A stretch of DNA of 64,000 nt from Flavivirga spongiicola. GTDB taxonomy: Bacteria; Bacteroidota; Bacteroidia; Flavobacteriales; Flavobacteriaceae. A program made the translations under genes and the position numbers. Location: assembly GCF_030540825.1 (NCBI RefSeq), contig NZ_JAUOEO010000001.1, positions 965,001 through 1,029,000 on the forward strand. The letters run 5' to 3'. Numbering within the stretch: the first letter of the stretch is position 1; the number at the start of each line of letters is the position of its first letter. Positions 57,167-64,000 of this stretch are shown here, in pieces. The notes below the pieces were generated by a model that saw only the letters and a program-made list of their open reading frames with translations, searched no databases and was not told the origin of the DNA.

Positions 57167-58571
57167 TTTTATTAAATATATAGTTAAACCCTAATTGTAA
57201 AGATACACTTTGTGCACTATATATATTTTTTAATTCTAAAAAATTGTCTGCCATAATATAAAAATTTAGACCTCCTAAATTAGCAGACATTCCTAAACCT
57301 ATATTATTAGCAGAATAAGAGTCTATAGTATATGTAGCTTTAACCTGTAAACCATTAAACAAACGCCTGTAATAATACGCTGTTAGTGCCAATTGAGGTT
57401 GCTTAGGTCTACTCATCGCAAATAATTGCAAACCTGCACTATTTTGATAACTATCATCTTCTATTGCACAATCACATGTTTCATGTTTTTTCTTTCCAAA
57501 GGCGTAATTTAATGACGTATTAAGCTTTATAGGCCGCCATGTTGTATACTTAGCTGCTGTAGTATCTAGTTTAAATATATCTTCAAAATTATCTTCAATT
57601 TCATTCCAATACTCTTCAGCCGTTTGTCCATTTCCCGTATCAGGAAAAATAGGGTTTACGCCTTCAAACACATAGTCACCTTCTATTTTGTAATTTTCGA
57701 TATCTTTTGTATGTCTAATAAAACCTATATCCAATAGACTAGCATCCCAGCTCCATTGTTCATTTAACTGACGTGTAAAACCAACATCGAACCCCAGTCC
57801 CAGATTTCCACCAAACAAAATACGCTTTTTTAAATCTTTAACAACAGAATCGGAATCAGACTCATCATCACTTAAACTAGCCAATCCGGAAGTTCTAAGT
57901 TCTAAATCTAAATTAAAGATATGATCATAAAAATTGTTTTGCCCAAGTACAGTTGTAAAACGACCTTGGTTTTTCGTAGATCTTACGTTTGCGATGCTCG
58001 AATATATTTTTCCTCTAACCCCAAAAGTAAAATGGTCATTTACCTTTTTATTATATCCAAGATGCAACACAGAAATAGCCTCAGCAGCAACACTCATATG
58101 ATTAGCTTTAAATGGTCTATTAATATTATTTTGATTGCCCTCTAAAGCCAAGACTGCTAAATCTTTAGGAAAATAAGCTATAAAATCTAGTTCTTGATAT
58201 AAACCAAAACTTAGATATTCATTCTTTTCGTAAGAGCTTCCAAAAGAAAATCCACCTGAAAAAATTTCTAATTGTTGATTTGCGCTAAAAAAATCCTTAG
58301 GCTTCATACTATAAACAGCATTTTGAAGCTTGGTGTTAAAATCGATACCGTCATCTGCAAAAATATCATAAACAGTACTTCCTGTTATCCCTACATTAAC
58401 ATGAATATGTGATAATAATGGAATCCCAAAATACCAATCATTTTTAATTTTCCCACCTGGATTAAGTAATAAAGATTGTGGTATTTCTGAAAACCCGTAA
58501 AGTAATTGCTTGTTTTGTGAAAAGGAAAAACTACATGAAATGACTATAAAAAACAAAATTATTCTTCTCAT
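57156..58571 (-). CDS. DUF5723-like outer-membrane barrel protein (envelope operon, gene 2)
   Basis: 471-residue predicted outer-membrane beta-barrel. Signal peptide about 1-18 (IILFFIVISCSFSFSQ). The early motif LLYGFSEIPQSLLLNPGGKI matches the conserved start of DUF5723 proteins, followed by alternating hydrophobic strands and an acidic periplasmic or extracellular insertion (LSDDESDSDSVVKDLKK). The C-terminus has repeated aromatic strand ends (LQLGFNYIFNKNED). It overlaps the lipoprotein gene by 4 nt and the coiled-coil gene by 11 nt. Role unknown; a scaffold or transport barrel is possible. Confidence 0.75.
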   Translation of the reverse strand: MRRIILFFIVISCSFSFSQNKQLLYGFSEIPQSLLLNPGGKIKNDWYFGIPLLSHIHVNVGITGSTVYDIFADDGIDFNTKLQNAVYSMKPKDFFSANQQLEIFSGGFSFGSSYEKNEYLSFGLYQELDFIAYFPKDLAVLALEGNQNNINRPFKANHMSVAAEAISVLHLGYNKKVNDHFTFGVRGKIYSSIANVRSTKNQGRFTTVLGQNNFYDHIFNLDLELRTSGLASLSDDESDSDSVVKDLKKRILFGGNLGLGFDVGFTRQLNEQWSWDASLLDIGFIRHTKDIENYKIEGDYVFEGVNPIFPDTGNGQTAEEYWNEIEDNFEDIFKLDTTAAKYTTWRPIKLNTSLNYAFGKKKHETCDCAIEDDSYQNSAGLQLFAMSRPKQPQLALTAYYYRRLFNGLQVKATYTIDSYSANNIGLGMSANLGGLNFYIMADNFLELKNIYSAQSVSLQLGFNYIFNKNED

Positions 58572-59131
58572 ATTGAATCACCTATATTCAAATAAAAAAT
58601 AGCCTTAGATTTTAATTTAATTCTACCTGGCGTTGTTTGGTTAATAGATCCTCCAGGTAGTAGACTAAGAGTAAACACTAATTTTTTAGTACTTTTTAAA
58701 GCTATTAGCGTGTCTCCTTCAAATTCTTCTACATGATTTGATAAGACATCACTACCATCTGTTGATGGTGAAGCCGGAATTATGAACATATGCGATTGTT
58801 GCCCAGCGTCATTAATAAAATCTACTTGTACTTGAAATGCTTTATTAATTGAATTTGTAGTTTCAAATACAAAGTCTGCCTTAATAAGGTTATCTACTAT
58901 AAATTTATTATTAAAAAGATCTATTTCTATAGAGTCCTTAATAGAAATTATTTCTGTGCTATTGAATAAGAAGCTACTGGCAGGTTCATCAAAAAATATG
59001 AGACTAGACTCAATAACGGGGGAGATTTCAAAATCATCAGCTTGTTCAAAATCAATTTTCTTAGCACAAGAAAAAAAACTTAAATATAGTGTAATGACTA
59101 AAAACGAATAATTGATTATTTGTTTCTGCAT
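58568..59131 (-). CDS. Lipoprotein of unknown function (envelope operon, gene 1)
   Basis: 187-residue lipoprotein with lipobox LYLSFFSC (Cys at about 22), then an acidic mature start (AKKIDFEQADDFEI). The mature part is beta-rich, with IEIDLFNNKFIVDNLIKADF, a loop VDFINDAGQQSHMFIIPASP and a C-terminal IKLKSKAIFYLNIG. I do not recognise a named domain. First gene of a tightly overlapping three-gene unit whose products all carry export signals, so they probably form one envelope complex. Confidence 0.7.
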   Translation of the reverse strand: MQKQIINYSFLVITLYLSFFSCAKKIDFEQADDFEISPVIESSLIFFDEPASSFLFNSTEIISIKDSIEIDLFNNKFIVDNLIKADFVFETTNSINKAFQVQVDFINDAGQQSHMFIIPASPSTDGSDVLSNHVEEFEGDTLIALKSTKKLVFTLSLLPGGSINQTTPGRIKLKSKAIFYLNIGDSI

Positions 59132-59176
59132 AAATTAGATATAGGGACAAAACGCTAAATTAAAAAAATTAGTGTA

Positions 59177-59866
59177 TTATAAATATTTCTTCAACTGAAT
59201 TAAATTGTCGATTCGTTTAATATCGTCATCAATAACTGTATTATGAATATCAAAAAAAACGACTTCCATGCCGATATTTTTTGCTCCAATTATATCGGCC
59301 TCATAACTATCGCCAATCATAACACTCTGGCTATTAACAGAATTAGCTGATTGCAAAGCAAAATTAAAAATTTTAGGGTTTGGTTTTTTAACGCCGACCA
59401 TCTCAGAATTAGTGACTGTCTTAAAGTATTTATTAATGTTAGACTGGGCTAGTTTTTTATGTTGCACTTCATCGAATCCATTAGTAATGATGTGCAAATT
59501 ATAATTGAGATCTAAATAATCCAGAATTTCAAAAGTATTTTCAAACAAATAATTAAACCTTGTTAAATGAGTGATGTAATCATCCGATAATTTGTTAATC
59601 ACCACTTCTTCAACCTGATAACCAATTGCAGAAAAAGCATCATTTAATCTTCCAAAACGTAAAGCCTTCTTTTCTATTTTCTCTTCTCGATATAGTTTCC
59701 AGTATTTTAAGTTTATAGGCACATAATGATATAAAAAGTCATTTACATCAATATCAATATGGTTTAATTCTAATATCTTATTAAATGCTAATGCAGAGTT
59801 TTTATCAAAATCCCATAGGGTATGATCTAAATCAAAAAACACATCTGTAATACCTTCAATTTTCAT
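59177..59866 (-). CDS. yjjG: HAD-superfamily nucleotidase, YjjG type
   Basis: 229-residue cytosolic phosphatase. Motif I with nucleophile Asp12 and Asp14 (VFFDLDHTLWDF), a helical cap, motif II Thr in NLHIITNGFDEVQHKKL, and motifs III/IV in VKKPNPKIFNFALQSA and VMIGDSYEADIIGAKNIGME. These fit noncanonical-pyrimidine-nucleotide 5'-nucleotidases, which clear damaged nucleoside monophosphates. Its start overlaps the deacetylase gene end by 11 nt; last gene of a three-gene unit with radC. Confidence 0.88.
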   Translation of the reverse strand: MKIEGITDVFFDLDHTLWDFDKNSALAFNKILELNHIDIDVNDFLYHYVPINLKYWKLYREEKIEKKALRFGRLNDAFSAIGYQVEEVVINKLSDDYITHLTRFNYLFENTFEILDYLDLNYNLHIITNGFDEVQHKKLAQSNINKYFKTVTNSEMVGVKKPNPKIFNFALQSANSVNSQSVMIGDSYEADIIGAKNIGMEVVFFDIHNTVIDDDIKRIDNLIQLKKYL

Positions 59867-61157
59867 TTGTAGATTCTAAAATAATATTAAATAAATCCTT
59901 AAACCCATCCCACTGCTTTAATGCACTAAAAGTATAATTATGAAATATTGGAATAAATGTTCCATTGACTTTCTTTACTTCATGAATAATCTCGTTTAAA
60001 ACTTTCTTTTTATCCAACAAGGAATGTGTTTTCAATAGCGCATAATCCATAAGATGGTATGAGTAAATCTTTAAAGGAGTTTGTACCTCATAATCTAAAT
60101 CATAAAATAAAAAAGGGGTACAGGACCCTGCTCTAAAACCTATATAATTGACATAACCCATCGTATAATCTTCCTGGACTTCCAACTCTATAAGGTTTCT
60201 GTATGATTCTGGTAAATTAAGCCTCGAAAAAGATTGTCTAGAAGCTTTTAATGTGGTATTTAAAATGTCTTCCATCCGTAATTTTTCTTTCTTTAAAATT
60301 GACATATCTTCAGTAGCAAAATAAGATGTTTTCAGACCCACACTACAATAATCAGCAACATGCTTTATAAGCGATACAAACTTTTTTTTATTGGGGTTAA
60401 TACCTTTATCATAAGTAGAATAATCGCCTATTAAGAAAAAGAATAAAAACTTAAACTTAGTATACTTTTGCCTATTTATTATGTATTTAAAAGTATCAAA
60501 CGGATCATGTATAAAGCCAAGAATAACCATAAACCTAGTATACAAGCTCTTAAATCTAAACCTAAATATATCTTTCACCAAACCTCCTAGTGTTCGCATA
60601 ATACCCTTTAATCTAAAATTATAGGCACTAGGAACATCAATGATCGGTTTGATCGTATAGTTTTTTTCAGGAAACTTAAATTCTGGAAATTGCGCTTGCA
60701 AAGCATCTTTAAATTTGTATGCCCAAATATCAACTACAGGTTGATGTAAAAAACCATGCTTATAAGCTAAACTTTCTACAGCAGTAAAACGACCGAATTC
60801 ATCTTTTACATGCGGAAAGTATTCTTCGTAACGGGATAATAAATAAAAAGAAGCTGCAAAAATATCGAAAGGGATAGCACTCTTATCTCCGTTAAAAAAG
60901 AAACATTTTGTATTATCCCAATCATGAATATTAATATCCAGATCACTTAGCCCTTGTTCAAATAATATATCATGACTTTTAACAAAAAACTCATTCCCGA
61001 GTTGTTGTTTTGTGTAAGACATTTTTAGACTATCGTGTGCAATAAATTCTTCTATTTTAGTAGTGAATTCTACTTTAACACCAAGAACTCTAATACAAAT
61101 GTGTTTGAAAACATATTTTAATCGGGGTGATATTTTATGAGTATAAACTAAAAGCAT
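59856..61157 (-). CDS. Polysaccharide deacetylase-like protein (DUF7033/PDA type)
   Basis: 433-residue cytosolic protein with no signal peptide. The N-terminal part (about 1-130, LLVYTHKISPRLKYVFKHIC and AIPFDIFAASFYLLSRYEEY) is the DUF7033-like module found in Bacteroidota polysaccharide-deacetylase-family proteins. The C-terminal part has the NodB-like barrel layout, with GFRAGSCTPFLFYDLDYEVQ and FIPIFHNYTFSALKQWDGFK. The metal-binding residues are not all obvious, so catalytic activity is uncertain. Overlaps radC by 1 nt and yjjG by 11 nt. Confidence 0.75.
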   Translation of the reverse strand: MLLVYTHKISPRLKYVFKHICIRVLGVKVEFTTKIEEFIAHDSLKMSYTKQQLGNEFFVKSHDILFEQGLSDLDINIHDWDNTKCFFFNGDKSAIPFDIFAASFYLLSRYEEYFPHVKDEFGRFTAVESLAYKHGFLHQPVVDIWAYKFKDALQAQFPEFKFPEKNYTIKPIIDVPSAYNFRLKGIMRTLGGLVKDIFRFRFKSLYTRFMVILGFIHDPFDTFKYIINRQKYTKFKFLFFFLIGDYSTYDKGINPNKKKFVSLIKHVADYCSVGLKTSYFATEDMSILKKEKLRMEDILNTTLKASRQSFSRLNLPESYRNLIELEVQEDYTMGYVNYIGFRAGSCTPFLFYDLDYEVQTPLKIYSYHLMDYALLKTHSLLDKKKVLNEIIHEVKKVNGTFIPIFHNYTFSALKQWDGFKDLFNIILESTNEN

Positions 61158-61855
61158 TATAAAAGCGTTTCATCTGCGAAACTAAAGTATGCTTTTTCTG
61201 TTATAATTAAGTGATCTAGTACCTTTATATCTAAACTTTGGGCTGCTTTTTTTAATTTATTGGTAATTTGCCTATCGGCTTCACTGGGCTTTAAAGCTCC
61301 CGACGGATGATTATGAGCCAATATCAACCCTGTAGCCCCCACTTCTAAAGCATTTTTTAGCACCAAACGCACATCAACCAAAGTTCCTGTAATCCCTCCT
61401 TTACTTAATTGATTTTTTTGAATCACTTTATTAGAGTTATTTAAGTAGATAATCCAAAATTCTTCATGTTGTAACTCACCAATTTTAGGCTGCATAAGTT
61501 CAAAAGCCGATCTGCTGGATGTTATTTTATTTTTTTCTAAGGCTTCCTCTCCTCTTCTCCGCCTTCCCAACTCTAAAGCAGCTGCAATAGTAACAGCCTT
61601 AGCCTCTCCGACTCCTTTAAATTCCATAAGCTGTATAGTGGATAATTTACCCAATTCACTTAAATTATTATCTACACTTGCTAAAATGCGTTTACATAAG
61701 GCGACGGCACTTTCATCTTTATTACCAGAGCCTATTAATATAGCCACCAATTCTGCATCGCTTAATATTTCTCTACCTTTATGCTGTAATTTTTCGCGAG
61801 GTTGATCGTCTTGCGACCAATTTTTTATTGAAAACGATGCTAGTTTTTCTTGCAT
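61157..61855 (-). CDS. radC: RadC-family JAMM-domain protein
   Basis: 232-residue protein. N-terminal helix-hairpin-helix region (LMEFKGVGEAKAVTIAAALE) and a C-terminal JAMM metalloprotease-like domain with Glu in HEEFWIIYLNNSNKVIQKNQ and the zinc motif LAHNHPSGALKPSEADRQIT (HxH...S..D). Despite its historic name a role in DNA repair is not established. Full-length chromosomal type rather than the short mobile-element version. First gene of the radC-deacetylase-yjjG unit. Confidence 0.95.
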   Translation of the reverse strand: MQEKLASFSIKNWSQDDQPREKLQHKGREILSDAELVAILIGSGNKDESAVALCKRILASVDNNLSELGKLSTIQLMEFKGVGEAKAVTIAAALELGRRRRGEEALEKNKITSSRSAFELMQPKIGELQHEEFWIIYLNNSNKVIQKNQLSKGGITGTLVDVRLVLKNALEVGATGLILAHNHPSGALKPSEADRQITNKLKKAAQSLDIKVLDHLIITEKAYFSFADETLL

Positions 61856-62010
61856 TGATTAAATGTATTAAATTATTTAGTTTTTAAAATTATATAAAGA
61901 AAAGCAATAATTTACAAAGTAAGTTATTTCTGTCTTATTTTAAAAAATAAGTTATCAAGGAAAAATAAATATTGTAATTTTATAAATTAATAACTCTTAA
62001 TTTATACCAT

Positions 62011-62616
62011 TTGAAATATCCTCCAAAATATCATCAAGATAATGACATTAATCACATGATTGAAGTGATTAAAACCTACCCATTAGCAACGGTCATTTCT
62101 GTAAAAGATAATCAGCCTTTAATTACTCATTTGCCTTTAATTTATAATGACAAAGGCAAGCTTATTGGGCATATTGATAAGTTTAATCCGCAAGCAGAAT
62201 TATTAAAAGATGATAATGAGGTTACTATTATCTTTTCTGGTCCGCAATGTTATATTTCACCAAGTATTTATACGACCACACAATTACCAACTTGGAATTA
62301 TATCATGGTTCATTTAAAAGCCACCGTTAAGGCGATTGAAAGTAAGGAATCCTTAAAAGCATCATTAATTGATATGACCACTTTTTTGGAAGCACCAGAA
62401 CATAAATATGTTTTAGAACCTGATAACCGTAGCATGAAAGGTTATTTAGATTTTATTAAAATGTTTGAAATCACTATCACGGATTGGGAAGGCAAATTTA
62501 AGCTCTCTCAAGATAAAAAACCACGAGATATTGAAAACGCCAGAACAGAACTCATTCGTGCAAATCAAGAAAGTATTGAACAATTTTTAGGAAAAATATT
62601 TAAGCCTATTCAATAA
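62011..62616 (+). CDS. PaiB-like FMN-binding protein
   Basis: 201-residue protein of the FMN-binding split-barrel, PaiB type. It starts at a TTG (MKYPPKYHQDNDINHMIEVI) and contains YPLATVISVKDNQPLITHLP, LIGHIDKFNPQAELLKDDNE and the family-typical YISPSIYTTTQLPTWNYIMV, then a C-terminal helical part with FEITITDWEGKFKLSQDKKP. In Bacillus PaiB is linked to repression of sporulation/protease genes, but most relatives are uncharacterised flavoproteins. Stands alone. Confidence 0.88.
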   Translation: MKYPPKYHQDNDINHMIEVIKTYPLATVISVKDNQPLITHLPLIYNDKGKLIGHIDKFNPQAELLKDDNEVTIIFSGPQCYISPSIYTTTQLPTWNYIMVHLKATVKAIESKESLKASLIDMTTFLEAPEHKYVLEPDNRSMKGYLDFIKMFEITITDWEGKFKLSQDKKPRDIENARTELIRANQESIEQFLGKIFKPIQ

Positions 62617-62742
62617 ATAAAAATAAAGAAATAGCGTTGTTGAAGGAACGGTGTGTTCTTTTTTAAGTGACTTCGGGTTGTCATCCAAAAATTAAACAAG
62701 AGTTCATCTGAAGGTTTTGTAGCAAATCATAAAAAAATCAAG

Positions 62743-63828
62743 ATGCGTTCAATATTAAAAAAACTATTATTACTCTTTTTTTATTTAACAATCTCTGATC
62801 TCGCTATTGCTCAAACATCTCAAATAAAAGTGATTGCTATTGGTGGTGATGGTATTTATTCTATTCTTCGAAAAAACGGTCTTGAGCCAACAAAACACTA
62901 CAGAGCATTTATTAAACTGAATAAGGAAAATTTAACAGTAAACAACGGGGTATTAAAAGGTAGAACTTATATACTGCCAACCATAGAAAAAGACACTATT
63001 GGTAATAATGAAACACCATCTATAACTGATAAAATTGAATCTAAAATTATTGAAAAACCTAACGATAATCTGTTACCAAAAAAGCAAATTAATGATCCGC
63101 TTTTTGGTAAAGACTATGATGTTGTTCCTTTAGAAAGCAGTAATTTAAACGGCGCTATCTATTATTTAATTTCTGGACATGGTGGTCCCGATCCCGGCGC
63201 TATAGAAACTTATAACGGTAAACTAATTTCCGAGGATGAATACGCTTATGATGTTACTTTACGATTAGCACGAAGGCTCATTTCTAATGGCGCAAAGGTT
63301 TATATCATTATTAAAGATGAAAATGATGGGATTAGAGATAAAAAGATACTTGAAGTAGATTACGACGAAGTTAATTATCCTGATAAACCCATTTCAAAAA
63401 GTCAAAAATTACGATTGAGGCAACGCACAAAAACTGTGAATAATCTATACTTAAAACATAAAGGTGCTTACCAAAGGCTCATTGTTACTCATGTTGACAG
63501 CAGAAGTAAAAGTAAAAATATTGATGTGTTTTTTTACCATCATCATAACAGCAAAAGTGGAAAACAATTAGCCAAAAACATTCACAAATCGTTCAAAGAA
63601 AAATATGCTAAACACCAACCTAATAGAATATACTCAGGCTCTGTAAAATCCAGAGGGCTATACCTAATAAAAAACACGCTACCAGCTATGGTGTATATAG
63701 AATTAGGAAATATAAAAAACAAAAAAGACCAGAAACGAATTCTTAATTATGAAAATAGAAAAGCTTTAGCAAAATGGGTTTTTAATGGAGTTTTGGCTGA
63801 CTACAACGAAAGCAAAAGCCTACATTAA
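62743..63828 (+). CDS. N-acetylmuramoyl-L-alanine amidase with LysM-like N-terminus
   Basis: 361-residue exported cell-wall hydrolase. Signal peptide about 1-23 (YLTISDLAIAQ). A LysM-like segment at about 28-85 (AIGGDGIYSILRKNGLEPTK and LKGRTYILP) could bind peptidoglycan. The amidase_3 domain (about 135-355) has zinc His146 in ISGHGGPDPGA, Glu in ISEDEYAYDVTLRLARRL, a histidine region IVTHVDSRSKSKNIDVFFYH, and the catalytic Glu in PAMVYIELGNIKNKKDQKRI. The usual SIHAN around the second zinc His reads VTHVDS here. It cleaves the amide between MurNAc and the stem peptide, for cell division or wall turnover. Confidence 0.88.
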   Translation: MRSILKKLLLLFFYLTISDLAIAQTSQIKVIAIGGDGIYSILRKNGLEPTKHYRAFIKLNKENLTVNNGVLKGRTYILPTIEKDTIGNNETPSITDKIESKIIEKPNDNLLPKKQINDPLFGKDYDVVPLESSNLNGAIYYLISGHGGPDPGAIETYNGKLISEDEYAYDVTLRLARRLISNGAKVYIIIKDENDGIRDKKILEVDYDEVNYPDKPISKSQKLRLRQRTKTVNNLYLKHKGAYQRLIVTHVDSRSKSKNIDVFFYHHHNSKSGKQLAKNIHKSFKEKYAKHQPNRIYSGSVKSRGLYLIKNTLPAMVYIELGNIKNKKDQKRILNYENRKALAKWVFNGVLADYNESKSLH

Positions 63829-63897
63829 TTCAGGTTCTTCAAGAAAGTGTTTATGCAATTTTGAATAATGTGTTTTAATTTATACATTTCAGAATTC

Positions 63898-64000
63898 ATG
63901 CACCCTGATATAATAGATATTCAAAATTTCATTGCTGCCAGAGGGATTATAATTTGGTTAGGCAAAGGGGTTTCTATTGACAAAAATTTAACTCCAGTAA
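63898..64000 (+). other. Unresolved coding end of the window
   Basis: The plus strand is open from an ATG at 63898 (MHPDIIDIQNFIAARGIIIW) to the end. The opposite strand is also open from the edge down to a stop at 63921-63923 (ending QIIIPLAAMKF). One of these is probably the edge of a gene, but the window is too short to decide which. Confidence 0.2.

Overview
The window is a piece of a low-GC Bacteroidota chromosome, almost certainly family Flavobacteriaceae. The evidence is the SusC/SusD outer-membrane pairs, the FecI/FecR/TonB-receptor locus, the lack of purine-rich Shine-Dalgarno sequences, several TAnnTTTG -7 promoter boxes, and the gene order rpsL-rpsG-fusA-rpsJ-(S10/spc/alpha)-rplQ-carA-eno-gltA. 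The genus cannot be fixed from the sequence alone. No rRNA, tRNA, CRISPR array, transposase or integrase gene was seen.

Layout. (1) 1-796 is the N-terminal part of ffh. (2) 986-7527 is a candidate cell-surface signalling locus: a repeat-built surface lipoprotein on the minus strand, and divergently an ECF sigma factor, its FecR-type anti-sigma factor, an STN-domain TonB receptor and two small unknown proteins. Two near-identical, identically spaced promoter-like elements, CAGGGTAGGAA-N14-CTGTTWTATA, lie upstream of the lipoprotein and of fecR. They are the best candidates for the promoter read by this sigma factor. (3) 7591-11122 is accessory: a broken ORF remnant, a two-gene module bracketed by an inverted GTTGTAGCCA motif (cassette-like), then a Crp/Fnr-type regulator, a 16-bp FNR-geometry palindrome, an MFS exporter and a GNAT acetyltransferase. 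(4) 11165-20252 carries argS, a TPR histidine kinase, two amidinotransferase-fold hydrolases (CtlX-type and deiminase-type), a GH16 lipoprotein and gltA. (5) 20338-40766 holds eno, carA and one long run of ribosomal genes with fusA, secY, infA and rpoA. Hairpin terminators or attenuators inside it (after rpsJ and after rpsK) suggest it is split into three transcription units. (6) 41075-53163 is an outer-membrane block: a POTRA/BamA-type protein and two complete SusC/SusD pairs. (7) 53236-63828 carries rlmB, a rhomboid protease, rarA, a three-gene envelope operon of unknown role, a compact radC-deacetylase-yjjG operon, a PaiB-like protein and a LysM-like amidase.

Small-scale structure is unusually rich. 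Heptanucleotide tandem arrays with four different units (TTGTTGG, GATTGAT, GGAACTT, TTGTTTG), plus two shorter 7-nt repeats, sit beside stop codons at several loci. A dispersed hairpin family (ATTCCTGC-NTTC-GCAGGAAT and a covarying TTCCCAC/GTGGGAA version) occurs three times. A cluster of stem-loops lies before the GH16 gene.

The most promising leads for something undescribed are the lipoprotein/sigma/FecR/TonB-receptor locus with its shared promoter motif, the bracketed cassette-like module at 7.75-8.43 kb, and the set of heptamer arrays. All functional statements are family-level readings of sequence. No database search could be run.
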